A stretch of 58,957 nucleotides of DNA from Candidatus Kuenenia stuttgartensis. GTDB taxonomy: Bacteria > Planctomycetota > Planctomycetia > Planctomycetales > Planctomycetaceae. The notes below the pieces were generated by a model. That model was not told where the DNA came from. It saw only the letters and a program-made list of their open reading frames with translations, and did not search any database. Where the stretch lies: contig CAMAWN010000009.1 of the NCBI GenBank assembly GCA_945861865.1, positions 1 through 58,957 of the forward strand, read 5' to 3'. The position numbers were made by a program, and so were the translations under genes. Shown here in pieces: positions 25,062-34,030 of the stretch; the first letter of the stretch is position 1, and the number at the start of each line of letters is the position of its first letter.

Positions 25062-26153
25062 TCATTGCCCCGCCAACGGCTCATTTTCGATCTGAGCGAC
25101 GACCAATAATCCCATTTCCGACGTGCTGACGCTCTTGCCTCCGGCAGCAATGTCGACAGTCCGATGACCCGCGTTGAGAACATTGTCCACCGCCACTTCG
25201 ATCGCGCGAGCTTCCGACTCCAACGCCAGCGAGTGTCGCAGCAACATCGCCGCCGCCAGGATCGTCGCCAACGGATTCGCGATCCCCTTGCCGGCGATAT
25301 CTGGTGCGGAGCCGTGAATCGGTTCGTACAACCCCGGCCCGGACGAACCCAGCGAAGCCGACGGCAGCATGCCCATCGAGCCGGGCAACATAGCGCCTTC
25401 ATCAGTCAAAATGTCGCCGAACAAATTCTCGGTCACGATCACGTCGAAACTGCGTGGCTTGCTGATGAGGTGCATCGCCATCGCATCGACCAGCAAGACC
25501 TCGTACTGCACGTCGGGAAACTCGTCGCGAACGATTCGCTGCGAGACCTCGCGCCACAACCGCGACACTTCCAGCACATTGGCCTTGTCGACTTGCGTCA
25601 GCTTTTTTCGACGGCCTTGAGCAGCTCGCGCAGCCATTCGCGTGATGCGTTCGATCTCGGCGGTGTTGTAGATCATCGTGTTGAACGCCTCTTCGCCCGA
25701 CGGATGCGGACGGCGTCCCGACTCGCCGAAATAAATGCCGCCGGTCAACTCGCGGAAGAAGAGGATGTCGACCCCCTCGACGATCGCTCGCTTGAGCGGC
25801 GAGGCATCGACCAGCACGTCGTACGCCTTCACTGGCCGCACGTTCGCGAACAATTGCAGTTCCTTCCGAATTTTCAACAGCCCCGCTTCCGGCCGAGTCT
25901 TCGCGCGCGGGTCGTCCCACTTCGGCCCGCCGACCGCGCCGAGCAACACCGCCTGCGAACTCTTGCACGCTGCGGTCGTCGCGTCGGGCAGGGCGCTGCC
26001 GGTCGCGTCGATCGCGCAGCCACCGATCAGACAAGTTTCAAACGTGAATCGATGCCCGAACTTCCGAGCCACCGCGTTGAGCACCCTTTGTCCTTCGGCG
26101 ACCACTTCCGGACCGATGCCGTCACCGGGCAACAACACAATTTTGGAATCCAT
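25062..26153 (-). CDS. leuB: 3-isopropylmalate dehydrogenase
   Basis: Oxidatively decarboxylates 3-isopropylmalate to 2-ketoisocaproate in leucine biosynthesis, cytoplasmic and NAD-dependent. 363 residues from the ATG at 26153 ([17 protein letters not shown]); an upstream frame start at 26192 adds an unconserved extension. Motifs: [26 protein letters not shown], the YNTAEIERI segment with the substrate tyrosine, VDAMAMHL and the C-terminal [14 protein letters not shown]. The length and all blocks match the family. No other leu gene is adjacent. Confidence 0.95.
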   Translation of the reverse strand: MDSKIVLLPGDGIGPEVVAEGQRVLNAVARKFGHRFTFETCLIGGCAIDATGSALPDATTAACKSSQAVLLGAVGGPKWDDPRAKTRPEAGLLKIRKELQLFANVRPVKAYDVLVDASPLKRAIVEGVDILFFRELTGGIYFGESGRRPHPSGEEAFNTMIYNTAEIERITRMAARAAQGRRKKLTQVDKANVLEVSRLWREVSQRIVRDEFPDVQYEVLLVDAMAMHLISKPRSFDVIVTENLFGDILTDEGAMLPGSMGMLPSASLGSSGPGLYEPIHGSAPDIAGKGIANPLATILAAAMLLRHSLALESEARAIEVAVDNVLNAGHRTVDIAAGGKSVSTSEMGLLVVAQIENEPLAGQ

Positions 26154-26441
26154 CGTTCGCTCGACCCTTTCACAGAAACTCATGGGAATCAAATCGGCCG
26201 AAGAATGTAACGGTCTCCGGCAGTCATCTCCACGATGCCGTTCCGCAGAACCGACACGACCCGTGCGACGCTCGATTTCGCTGTTTCAGATGCGACTGGT
26301 GCCCGCCGCAGGTTGTCTCGGCGGATCGGCGAGTTTGACCGATCCGAGCTGAAGCGAGCCGCAATCCTCGGCCGATCCCCTCAGAAATCTCAACGTCCTT
26401 GCGGCGTCGTGCCGCCGTCTCGACTCGCGAAAGAGCGACCC

Positions 26442-26702
26442 ATGCTTCGCACATTCTGCTTTGCCGTCGGCATCTTCATCGCCATGTGGGGTACGACCTT
26501 TCTGATGGTCGATCAAATGACATTCGCCTGGAAAGTCGAGCCGACGATCGAGCGCGACCCATCGTTCCGTGGCTTCTACGTCACGCTCAACGAGAGCAAG
26601 CAGCGCGTTTTCAACCCGCCGCAATGGTTGGCTTTTTGCCTGATGTCCGTCGGCACGGTCACGATGCTGTACTCCATCGCGCTGCCGAAGAAGCAGGGCT
26701 AA
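26442..26702 (+). CDS. small two-helix membrane protein
   Basis: 86 residues from the ATG at 26442; upstream codons in the same frame to 26235 are low-complexity Arg/Ser sequence with no start site and were excluded. Two hydrophobic segments (LRTFCFAVGIFIAMWGTTFL and LAFCLMSVGTVTMLYSIAL) flank a polar loop with VEPTIERDPSFRGFYV. Function unknown. It converges with the DUF1501 gene across a palindromic element. Confidence 0.65.
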   Translation: MLRTFCFAVGIFIAMWGTTFLMVDQMTFAWKVEPTIERDPSFRGFYVTLNESKQRVFNPPQWLAFCLMSVGTVTMLYSIALPKKQG

Positions 26703-26728
26703 CGGGATTGATTCGCATTCCGACACTG

Positions 26729-26783
26729 GCACGAAGCACCAGCGAGTGGTTCAGATCGACATCACTCGCTTGCGCGTCGTGCT
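26729..26783. repeat. palindromic intergenic element, copy C
   Basis: Left arm GCACGAAGCACCAGCGAGTG and right arm CACTCGCTTGCGCGTCGTGC pair imperfectly (four mismatches). The right end overlaps the stop codon (TAG, 26782-26784) of the minus-strand DUF1501 gene by two bases, so the element supplies part of that stop. Confidence 0.8.
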
Positions 26784-28146
26784 ACAGCAACTCGGCAATC
26801 GACCGCCCGTCGGACAAAATCGCGATCGGCCGGCCGGAGTGATCCAAAAAACTCCGCGACGTGTCGATACCCAGATGCCCGTAGATCGTGGCCAACAAAT
26901 CTTGCGGCGTGAACGGCTTCTCGGTGGGGAATTCGGACTTCGAATTCGTCGCGCCCACGACCTGTCCCATCCGCAAGCCGCCGCCTGAAAGCAGCGCTGA
27001 GTACGCCTGCGGCCAGTGATCGCGGCCCGTCCCTTGAGCGTTGTGGCTCAAGCGCGGAGTACGGCCGAACTCGCCCACGACGACGACGAGAATCTTCTTG
27101 TCGAGTCCGCGCTCAAAGATGTCTTCGATCAGCGTCGCGAGCGCGTGATCCATGTACGGCAGCCGAGTTCGCATGTAGTCACCGAAGTGTCCCGGCCGCA
27201 TCGCGTTCATGATGTGGTCGTCCCAGTTGGTGAACTCCGGGCCGTTCTTGGGTGTGTTGATCGCCAAGTTGATGACCGCTGCACCGGCTTCGGCCAACCG
27301 CCGAGCCAACAAGCAACCCTGGCCCCACAGGTTGCGGCCGTAACGGTCTCGCAGTCGATCATCCTCCTTCGACAGATCAAACGCGGTTGCCGTCGTCGAA
27401 CTGGTGAGCAACTCAAACGCCCGCTCGCGAAACTGTCCCGCCGCTTCAAGCTGTCCGCTTTGATCGAGGTCTTTCCGCAACCGGTCGAAATCGGTCAGCA
27501 GCAATTTGCGATTCTCCAATACCGCGATGTCGCGACCGACGCGGATCTGCGTCTTCAACGGAGCGTAGTTCGCCGACGACGGATCGCCCGCATCGAACGC
27601 CGCGTGATGCCGGCCGAGATACGTCGGCCGCGTGTAGTTCGGCTGGCTAGGCACGCCGACGTAGGGCGGAATCGCATTCGATCCCATTCCGCGTACACGG
27701 CTGGCCACCGAGCCGAAGTCCGGATGCTCGCTCTTCGATTGTGACGTCGGATCAAGCACGCTCGGCCGCTTGCCGGTCATCACGATGATGCCGCCATCGC
27801 TGTGAATCCCGATGTCGTGATTCAGCGACCGCACCAGTGAGAACTTGTCGGCGACCGCCGCCTGCCGAGGAAACAGTTCACAAATCTCCATTCCCGGAAC
27901 GTTGGTCGCGATCGGATGAAAGACGCTGCGATACTCGACCGGAGCCTGCGGCTTCAGGTCGTACGTCTCCAACTGCGAAGGCCCGCCGTGCAGATACAGC
28001 ATGATGACCGACGTGTCCGCGTTCGACGTACCGGCTGACGCTCGTGCCGCCAACAGATCGCTCAGCGCCAGTCCTCCCAAAGCCAGCGAACCGACTTGCA
28101 AGAAGTCGCGACGACTCACTGGACCAGAACAGCGATCGGCGTTCAT
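26782..28146 (-). CDS. DUF1501 domain secreted protein
   Basis: 454 residues. Tat-type leader SRRDFLQVGSLALGGLALSDLL. The DUF1501 domain (about 45-450) is an alkaline-phosphatase-like/sulfatase-fold protein: SVIMLYLHGGPSQLETYDLKP, GGIIVMTGKRP, VVVVGEFGRTPRLS and GTGRDHWPQAYS are its landmarks. It is the planctomycete partner of DUF1549/DUF1553 proteins, always encoded next to one; the two are thought to act in extracellular carbohydrate processing. Here the partner is immediately upstream (19-bp gap). Biochemical role unproven. Confidence 0.92.
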   Translation of the reverse strand: MNADRCSGPVSRRDFLQVGSLALGGLALSDLLAARASAGTSNADTSVIMLYLHGGPSQLETYDLKPQAPVEYRSVFHPIATNVPGMEICELFPRQAAVADKFSLVRSLNHDIGIHSDGGIIVMTGKRPSVLDPTSQSKSEHPDFGSVASRVRGMGSNAIPPYVGVPSQPNYTRPTYLGRHHAAFDAGDPSSANYAPLKTQIRVGRDIAVLENRKLLLTDFDRLRKDLDQSGQLEAAGQFRERAFELLTSSTTATAFDLSKEDDRLRDRYGRNLWGQGCLLARRLAEAGAAVINLAINTPKNGPEFTNWDDHIMNAMRPGHFGDYMRTRLPYMDHALATLIEDIFERGLDKKILVVVVGEFGRTPRLSHNAQGTGRDHWPQAYSALLSGGGLRMGQVVGATNSKSEFPTEKPFTPQDLLATIYGHLGIDTSRSFLDHSGRPIAILSDGRSIAELL

Positions 28147-28165
28147 CAGCGGTTCTCCAACGATC

Positions 28166-29752
28166 TCAGTGATTCAAACAAAACTCTGACGACGCCAACA
28201 ACGCCCAGATGACTTGCTTCAGCACCGCCTCTTTTCGGTCTCCAGCGACTTTCAGTTGCCCCATCACCTCCGCAATCTCGTCGGCCGACGGGCGTCGCGA
28301 CAGCACGTTCAGATAGACCTCATCGGCCACCATGTCCGGCAAATCGAGCGTCTTGAGCCGAGTCAGCAGATTTTCCGGCTGCGAGTCGAGCAACTTCAAC
28401 AGTTCGGCGTCGTTCATCAGAAACAACGCCGCTCGCAACGAAGGAGCGAATTCCCCTTCGGGTTCCATCGGTGGGTTTGCGAAAGCCTTCAGAAATTTCT
28501 GCTTGATGGCGTCGTTCGGAGCGGAGCCGACCGCTCGTGTCACGCTGGCAAACAATTGTTCGGCCGAGAGTGGCTTCTCCAGCGCGACCGCGAAGTGTTC
28601 CGGCAACGGCTCCTTCACGCCTGTCGGAAGAACCCCCGATCGTTGGTAAGTCCGAGTCATCGTCAACTCGCGCAGCAGCCATTTGAGATCAAATTTGTGT
28701 TCGGTCAATTCGCGAGCAAGCAAGTCGAGCAACTCCGGATGCGACGGCGGATTCTCACTGTGATGCAGATCGAGCGGATGCACGAGACCGCGTCCCATCG
28801 CGACAAACCAAACTCGGTTCGCGATGCTCTTCGCGAACTGCGTGTTTTCATTTGCTGTGATTTGATTCGCGAGTTGCTCCAACGGACTGAACTTCGGCCG
28901 GCCGGGTTCTTTCGTCTTCTTGTCCGGTGGCTCGAGATACTCCTCACCCTTCGCAAACTCCGGGATCGCGATCTCGTTGCGTCCGGGAACGCGCGGGCCG
29001 ATCGATTTCTTCTCCGCATTGAAGACCGACTGAAATTCGATCTTCTTCGTCAACAGGTTCTCGCTGACGGCTGGAAACTTAGTTTCGTTTCGCAGTGCGG
29101 TATTCAAGAAGACGACGTACATCCCCTGAAAGTCCGCCTGCTTGTAGTCCTTGATGAAAAGATGGTCGTGGCACTGAGCACATTGCAGATCCATCCCCAA
29201 AAACAACCGCCCGACATCGCGAGTCAGGATCGGATAGTCGATCGCGTTCTGACCGTAATGTTCCAACCGCTTGCTGAGAAAAAATGCCGAGGCTCGCGTC
29301 TGCTCGTTCTTCGGATCGGGCGAGATCATCTCGCGAGCCAGCACATCCCACGGCTTGTTCTGCTTGAACGATTCGCGGAGGTAGGCGATCCATTCGGGGT
29401 GCTCGCCGCGGCGTTCCATCAACGTGACGTGCATCAGGTCCGCCATGCGAATGGGATACTCGTCGCTTGCCAACAGCTTGTCGATCAGCTTCTCCCGCTT
29501 GCCGGCCGCCGAATCCTGCAAGAACTCGCGAGCTTCAGTCGCACTGGGAATGCGCCCGGCGAAGTCAAGAAACACACGCCGCAAGAATTCCGCGTCATCC
29601 GCCAGCGCCGCAACCGGCTGCCCGGCGAGCTTCGCGTCGATCAACGCATCAATCCGCGAGTGCAGCGGCTCATCGGCCAGCGAAGCCGTCGCCGCTCCCA
29701 ACACGACACTCATGAGCAAGAACCAGCAACGCGATCGTGATCTCAAACGCAT
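28166..29752 (-). CDS. DUF1549/DUF1553 domain protein
   Basis: 528 residues with a cleavable signal (MRLRSRSRCWFLLMSVVLGAA). DUF1549 (about 35-230) contains FLDFAGRIPSATEAREFL and ends near the cytochrome-c-like motif CAQCHDH; DUF1553 (about 285-515) has SIANRVWFVAMGRGLVHP, SHPELLDLLA and SRRPSADE. The CxxCH suggests haem binding, but many family members lack electron-transfer evidence. It is the first gene of a two-gene operon with the DUF1501 protein. The size is on the small side, without the N-terminal PSCyt1 or concanavalin-like modules often fused in planctomycetes. Confidence 0.92.
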   Translation of the reverse strand: MRLRSRSRCWFLLMSVVLGAATASLADEPLHSRIDALIDAKLAGQPVAALADDAEFLRRVFLDFAGRIPSATEAREFLQDSAAGKREKLIDKLLASDEYPIRMADLMHVTLMERRGEHPEWIAYLRESFKQNKPWDVLAREMISPDPKNEQTRASAFFLSKRLEHYGQNAIDYPILTRDVGRLFLGMDLQCAQCHDHLFIKDYKQADFQGMYVVFLNTALRNETKFPAVSENLLTKKIEFQSVFNAEKKSIGPRVPGRNEIAIPEFAKGEEYLEPPDKKTKEPGRPKFSPLEQLANQITANENTQFAKSIANRVWFVAMGRGLVHPLDLHHSENPPSHPELLDLLARELTEHKFDLKWLLRELTMTRTYQRSGVLPTGVKEPLPEHFAVALEKPLSAEQLFASVTRAVGSAPNDAIKQKFLKAFANPPMEPEGEFAPSLRAALFLMNDAELLKLLDSQPENLLTRLKTLDLPDMVADEVYLNVLSRRPSADEIAEVMGQLKVAGDRKEAVLKQVIWALLASSEFCLNH

Positions 29753-29796
29753 GATCGTTTCACTTCGGAGGGAGGAGAGGCGGGTGTCAAACGTAG

Positions 29797-29816
29797 ACCG
29801 AACGCCGACGTTCGGT
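29797..29816. repeat. small perfect palindrome
   Basis: ACCGAACG-CCGA-CGTTCGGT; related sequence recurs inverted at about 29830-29846. In the spacer before the glycosyltransferase gene. Confidence 0.5.
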
Positions 29817-29898
29817 CATCCAAACATTCGGGCGTCGGCGTCCGAACTACGCTCTGTGGCGAGTCACGTCGGGCGGGCAGTATAACCAGTCGGACAAC

Positions 29899-29984
29899 GG
29901 GGTCGGGAGTCTTTTTCTCGTGCCGGCCACTCGGCCCCCGAATTTTTTGGAGTTTTCCGGCACGAGAAAAAAGCTCCCGATCCC
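29899..29984. repeat. inverted repeat directly upstream of the glycosyltransferase start
   Basis: Two 28-bp arms (29899-29926 and 29957-29984) pair at 25 positions; the conserved core is TTTTTCTCGTGCCGG. The 30-base loop contains GGAG. The right arm ends seven bases before the ATG at 29991, so the hairpin would cover the leader of the mRNA. Confidence 0.8.
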
Positions 29985-29990
29985 TTGGCC

Positions 29991-31307
29991 ATGCACATCG
30001 CGATCATCACAGCCGGCGGAGCGGGAATGTTTTGTGGGTCGTGCATGCACGACAACACTTGGGCGAGAGCGTTGATGGCTCACGGAGCCGAGGTCTCTTT
30101 GATCCCAACTTACACGCCCATCCGAGTCGATGAAGCCGATGTCAGTTCGCATCACATTTTCTTCGGCGGCATCAATGTCTATTTGGCATCGAAGTGGCGT
30201 TGGTGGCGAGCCGTGCCGACCTTCGCTCGACGCTGGCTCGATCATCCCGCGATCATTCGCTGGGCGACGGCCAAAGCCGTCAGCAACGACGCGGCCAAAC
30301 TCGGCCAACTGACGCTCGACATGCTCGCGGGCGAATCCGGCCCGCAGCGAGAACAGGTCGAAGAACTCGCAAAGTTCATCGGCGAGCAATTGCGTCCGGA
30401 CATCGTCATCTTCAGCAACACGCTGCTGGCCGGAGCTGTCCGCCGAATCAAACAACTCTTCACTGGCCCGGTTCTTTGCGTGCTGCAAGGGGACGACATC
30501 TTTCTCGACTCGCTGCCGGACTCGCATCGCGAGCCAGTCCTGCAAGCTCTGCGAGACCGCGCCCGAGACTTCGACGGCTTCATCACTCACAGCCGCTATT
30601 ACGCCGAGCACATGCAAGCAATGCTGTTCCCAAACGTGGAGCAGGTTGGAATCCTGCCCCACGTTCACGTCCTGCCGCTGGGCATCGACCTGACAGGGCA
30701 CAACGGCCAGCCGCGACTCGCAGGTGATCCGTTCACGGTCGGATACTTCGCTCGCCTCTGCCCAGAGAAAGGACTGCACCTGCTGGTCGAAGCGTTCGCT
30801 CGTTTCCACACGCAGCATCCGCGCACGCGGCTGCGAATTGGCGGCTACTTGGGCGAGCGAGACCGGCTGTACTTTGAGCACGTCCGTTCGCAGGCGGCTC
30901 AACTCGGCCCGGCGTGTGAGTTCATCGGCAGTCCGGCGTCGCAGGCTGAGAAGGTCGAGTTCCTGAAGTCGCTGGATGTGCTCAGCGTCCCGACGGTCTA
31001 TCGCGAACCGAAAGGACTCTCGATTCTCGAAGCGCTGGCCAACGGCGTCCCAGTCGTGCAACCCGCTCATGGAGCGTTCCCCGAACTGCTGGCCGCCACA
31101 CAAGGCGGCCTGCTGTTCGAGCCAGGCAACCTCGACGACTTGGTTGCAAAATGGGAGTCGCTGCTGCGGCATCCCGACGAACGAATGCGACTTGCCATTG
31201 CAGGACAAACGAAGGTGCGCGAGGTGTACTCGTCACAGGCGATGGCCGAATATTCCTGGCGACTATTTGATTCGCTGACTCGACGACCGGAGGCCGCGCA
31301 TCCATGA
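29991..31307 (+). CDS. GT4-type glycosyltransferase
   Basis: 438-residue cytoplasmic retaining glycosyltransferase with GT-B fold. The N-terminal domain begins MHIAIITAGGAGMFCGSCMH, an unusual Cys-containing Gly loop; the C-terminal nucleotide-sugar domain contains VGYFARLCPEKGLHLLVEAF and the EX7E motif in EPKGLSILEALANG. The frame also has TTG at 29985, but ATG at 29991 is preferred. It overlaps the next gene, a PfkB kinase, by four bases (ATGA), so they are coupled. A role in polysaccharide or lipopolysaccharide sugar assembly is inferred. Confidence 0.88.
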   Translation: MHIAIITAGGAGMFCGSCMHDNTWARALMAHGAEVSLIPTYTPIRVDEADVSSHHIFFGGINVYLASKWRWWRAVPTFARRWLDHPAIIRWATAKAVSNDAAKLGQLTLDMLAGESGPQREQVEELAKFIGEQLRPDIVIFSNTLLAGAVRRIKQLFTGPVLCVLQGDDIFLDSLPDSHREPVLQALRDRARDFDGFITHSRYYAEHMQAMLFPNVEQVGILPHVHVLPLGIDLTGHNGQPRLAGDPFTVGYFARLCPEKGLHLLVEAFARFHTQHPRTRLRIGGYLGERDRLYFEHVRSQAAQLGPACEFIGSPASQAEKVEFLKSLDVLSVPTVYREPKGLSILEALANGVPVVQPAHGAFPELLAATQGGLLFEPGNLDDLVAKWESLLRHPDERMRLAIAGQTKVREVYSSQAMAEYSWRLFDSLTRRPEAAHP

Positions 31308-32341
31308 CTCCTCAACGCTTGGCGGAGCTTGTTCTGACTTTTCCATTGCGGCGGATCGCTGTGATTGGGGACTTCTTTCTCGACAAATACCTCGAAGTCG
31401 ATCATGCGTTGGACGAGCCGTCATTTGAGACGGGGTTGAATGCGAATCAAGTGGCGGCCATTCGGCGGTTCGCGGGGGCGGCGGGGACGGTTGTCAATAA
31501 TTTGGCGGCGTTGGGTTGCAAGACACTGCACGCAGTTGGGGCCGTCGGCGATGACGGCGAGGCGTTTGATTTGCGGCACTGCTTGCACAAGGTCGGGTGC
31601 TCAACCGACGGGTTAGTGACGTGTGGCGAGATCATGACGCCGACGTATCTCAAGCCGCGGGACATGCGTGATCCGAGCCTCGCGGGCGAACACGAACGGT
31701 ACGACACGAAGAACCGCTCGCCAATGCCGCGAGCGGTGCTCGATCAAGTGCTCGCGACGCTTGACCGGCTGCTACCGAAAGTCGAGGCGGTCATCGTGCT
31801 CGATCAAGTTGTCGAAGACGACTGCGGCGTCATCACCGCTGCGATGCGAACCGCTCTGGCGGAACGTGCTCGGCGGCATCCGAGCGTGCTTTTCTGGGCT
31901 GACAGCCGCAAGCACATTCGCCAATTCCGCAACATGCTCATCAAGCCGAACCAATTTGAGTCGGTCGGCCATGCGAACCCGCTTCCGAACGAACGGATCG
32001 ACCTCGAACGCCTCAAGACCGAACTGCCGGCGTTGCGAGCAACCACGCAAGCTCCGGTCTGCGTGACGCTCGGCGAACGTGGCTTGATGGTCAGTGAGCC
32101 GGCACCGACGTTCGTTCCCGCAGTGCGAGTCGACGGTCCCATCGACCCGACCGGTGCGGGGGACAGCGTCACGGCCGGCATGGTGCTGTCGCTGATCTCC
32201 GGGGCGGCGATGCCGGAGGCGGCGTTGATCGGCAATCTCGTGGCGTCAATCACTGTGCAGCAACTCGCGACGACGGGAGTTGCTCGACCAGACGAGCTGC
32301 CGCCTCGGCTGGAGATGTGGCGGCGGCAGCACTCAGGATGA
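31304..32341 (+). CDS. PfkB-family sugar kinase, RfaE/HldE-kinase-like
   Basis: 345-residue ribokinase-fold kinase. It begins with [18 protein letters not shown], the RfaE1-type start, then [16 protein letters not shown] and the anion-hole/catalytic-Asp motif [12 protein letters not shown] near the C-terminus. Similarity to the kinase half of HldE suggests D-glycero-beta-D-manno-heptose 7-phosphate phosphorylation, but no adenylyltransferase half is present and another sugar is possible. Translationally coupled to the preceding glycosyltransferase, consistent with a surface-glycan role. Confidence 0.85.
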   Translation: MTPQRLAELVLTFPLRRIAVIGDFFLDKYLEVDHALDEPSFETGLNANQVAAIRRFAGAAGTVVNNLAALGCKTLHAVGAVGDDGEAFDLRHCLHKVGCSTDGLVTCGEIMTPTYLKPRDMRDPSLAGEHERYDTKNRSPMPRAVLDQVLATLDRLLPKVEAVIVLDQVVEDDCGVITAAMRTALAERARRHPSVLFWADSRKHIRQFRNMLIKPNQFESVGHANPLPNERIDLERLKTELPALRATTQAPVCVTLGERGLMVSEPAPTFVPAVRVDGPIDPTGAGDSVTAGMVLSLISGAAMPEAALIGNLVASITVQQLATTGVARPDELPPRLEMWRRQHSG

Positions 32342-32409
32342 GTGTCGGACCGAGTCGCGACACGATATCTTGGGAGACGTCCGATTCCTCGAATGTCGCG
32401 CAGATTGAG

Positions 32410-33417
32410 ATGACTCAACCCACAACTTCCGCTGGCTTCCCCTCCATTCGCCTGCGACGCCTGCGGTCGAACCCACGGCTGCGCGATCTCGTCCGCGAGA
32501 CGGAACTCAATCCGCGTGACTTCATTCTGCCGCTGTTTGTGCGTCACGGGCAGAACCAACGAGTGCCGATTCGGTCGATGCCCGGCCACGATCAGATGAC
32601 CGTCGATCATCTGCCGCGCGAGATCGACGAGATCGCGTCGCTCGGCATTCCGGCGGTAATTCTGTTCGGCATCCCGGAGCACAAAGACGCGGTCGGCAGC
32701 GACGCCTACGCTGCCAACGGTGTCATTCAGCAAGCAGTGCGAGCGATCAAGGCGACTCGCTCAGACGTGCTCGTGATGACCGACGTTTGCTTCTGCGAGT
32801 TCACGGATCACGGTCACTGTGGCATCGTCAACGACAAGCACGGGCACGCCGATGTCGACAACGACGCGACGCTCGAAATCCTCGTCAAAGAGGCGGTCGC
32901 CCAATGTCTGGCGGGAGCGGACTTGATCGCTCCCAGCGGCATGATGGACGGCATGATCGCCGCGCTGCGTTCGGGTCTCGATACCGCTGGCTTCGAGAAC
33001 ATTCCGATCATGAGCTACGCCGCGAAATACGCCTCGGCGTTCTACGGCCCGTTCCGCGATGCGGCCGAAAGTGCTCCGCAATTCGGCGATCGGCGCAGCT
33101 ATCAAATGGACCCGGCCAATGCGGCCGAGGCTCTGCGCGAAGTCGCGCTCGATGTTGCTGAGGGTGCCGACATCCTGATGGTCAAACCGGCGCTGAGTTA
33201 CCTCGACGTGATCCGCCGAGTGAAGCAAGCGCATCCGGAGATTCCGCTGGCGGCGTACAACGTCAGTGGCGAGTTCTCGATGGTCAAAGCCGCCGCCGCG
33301 AACGGTTGGATCGACGAGCAACGCATCACGCTCGAAATCCTGACGTCGATCAAACGCGCCGGTGCGGACATGATCCTGACGTACTTCGCCAAAGACGCGG
33401 CCAAGTGGCTGGCGTGA
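32410..33417 (+). CDS. hemB: delta-aminolevulinic acid dehydratase (porphobilinogen synthase)
   Basis: Condenses two 5-aminolevulinates to porphobilinogen in haem/tetrapyrrole synthesis. 335 residues from the ATG at 32410; an upstream frame start at 32317 lies inside the kinase gene and is rejected. The zinc triad is complete in [14 protein letters not shown] (C127, C129, C137), so it is the Zn-dependent type, with catalytic lysines K206 (SYAAKYAS) and K259 (MVKPALSY). All conserved blocks are present. It lies 68 bp after the kinase and could be read through from it. Confidence 0.96.
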   Translation: MTQPTTSAGFPSIRLRRLRSNPRLRDLVRETELNPRDFILPLFVRHGQNQRVPIRSMPGHDQMTVDHLPREIDEIASLGIPAVILFGIPEHKDAVGSDAYAANGVIQQAVRAIKATRSDVLVMTDVCFCEFTDHGHCGIVNDKHGHADVDNDATLEILVKEAVAQCLAGADLIAPSGMMDGMIAALRSGLDTAGFENIPIMSYAAKYASAFYGPFRDAAESAPQFGDRRSYQMDPANAAEALREVALDVAEGADILMVKPALSYLDVIRRVKQAHPEIPLAAYNVSGEFSMVKAAAANGWIDEQRITLEILTSIKRAGADMILTYFAKDAAKWLA

Positions 33418-33429
33418 GACCGGCAGCGA

Positions 33430-33757
33430 TCAAGCATCCAGATACCGCAGCACGAGACCGAGCGTTGGCGAAGTTTTGGAGGGAAAGCGGGACAACTATG
33501 AACTTGAGCATCGCTTGCGGCACCGAGATGGTACCAATCGTTGGGGGTTGTCGCGCGGTTTGATGGTACGAGATACGATGGGGCGCCCGGTGCGCGTTGT
33601 GGGCTCGCATCTGAATATCACCTACTGCCGGATGGTCGGCTACACGAGCGACCAACTGCGGGGCATCGGGGTGGATGCGGCTGTCCCACGCTTCAAAGCC
33701 ATTCGCATCGACACAATTATCCGGTCCAGCGAAGTGGGATTGGGAGTTGGACTTTAG
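33430..33757 (+). pseudogene. PAS-domain remnant, frameshifted
   Basis: The frame at about 33476 encodes EGKRDNYELEHRLRHRDGTN, then RW, LSRGLMVRD and GRPVRVVGSHLNIT, the hallmark end of a PAS_3/PAC unit of sensor kinases or GGDEF proteins. The expected preceding part (HPD...RDRALAKFW) is found just upstream in a different frame, so a one-base shift lies near 33473. What follows (YCRMVGYTSDQLRG) again looks like PAS sequence, run on directly, and the frame then ends without kinase or output domains. This is a decayed fragment. Confidence 0.65.
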
Positions 33758-34030
33758 CGACCAGACTTTTGCCAATGCTCCACGACGAGGCTCACTCGCG
33801 ATCGCCCTCCTTGTCACAAAGAACGGACTGTCGCAAACATCCGAACTTCAGCAGGTGAGGACGATCTTGTTGAGATCAATCACCACGCTTTGACTGACAA
33901 CCCAGGAAGTGCCATTCGATCTTGCGACCGGGCTTTTCGTTTGCGATCTGGCGATCAGTCGTTGATGATTTGCGACCGAATGCCGTGCGCGGACCGGCAA
34001 CCACGTTCCTCGACTGTCGGAGGTGAAGCC

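Noticed and set aside
29847..31208. 453-codon minus-strand frame opposite the glycosyltransferase
   Set aside because: The plus-strand frame carries GT4 motifs and couples to the kinase; the opposite frame is Arg/Gln-rich shadow sequence.
33306..33563. 85-codon frame after hemB
   Set aside because: It starts within hemB and runs into the PAS pseudogene in a frame unrelated to either.
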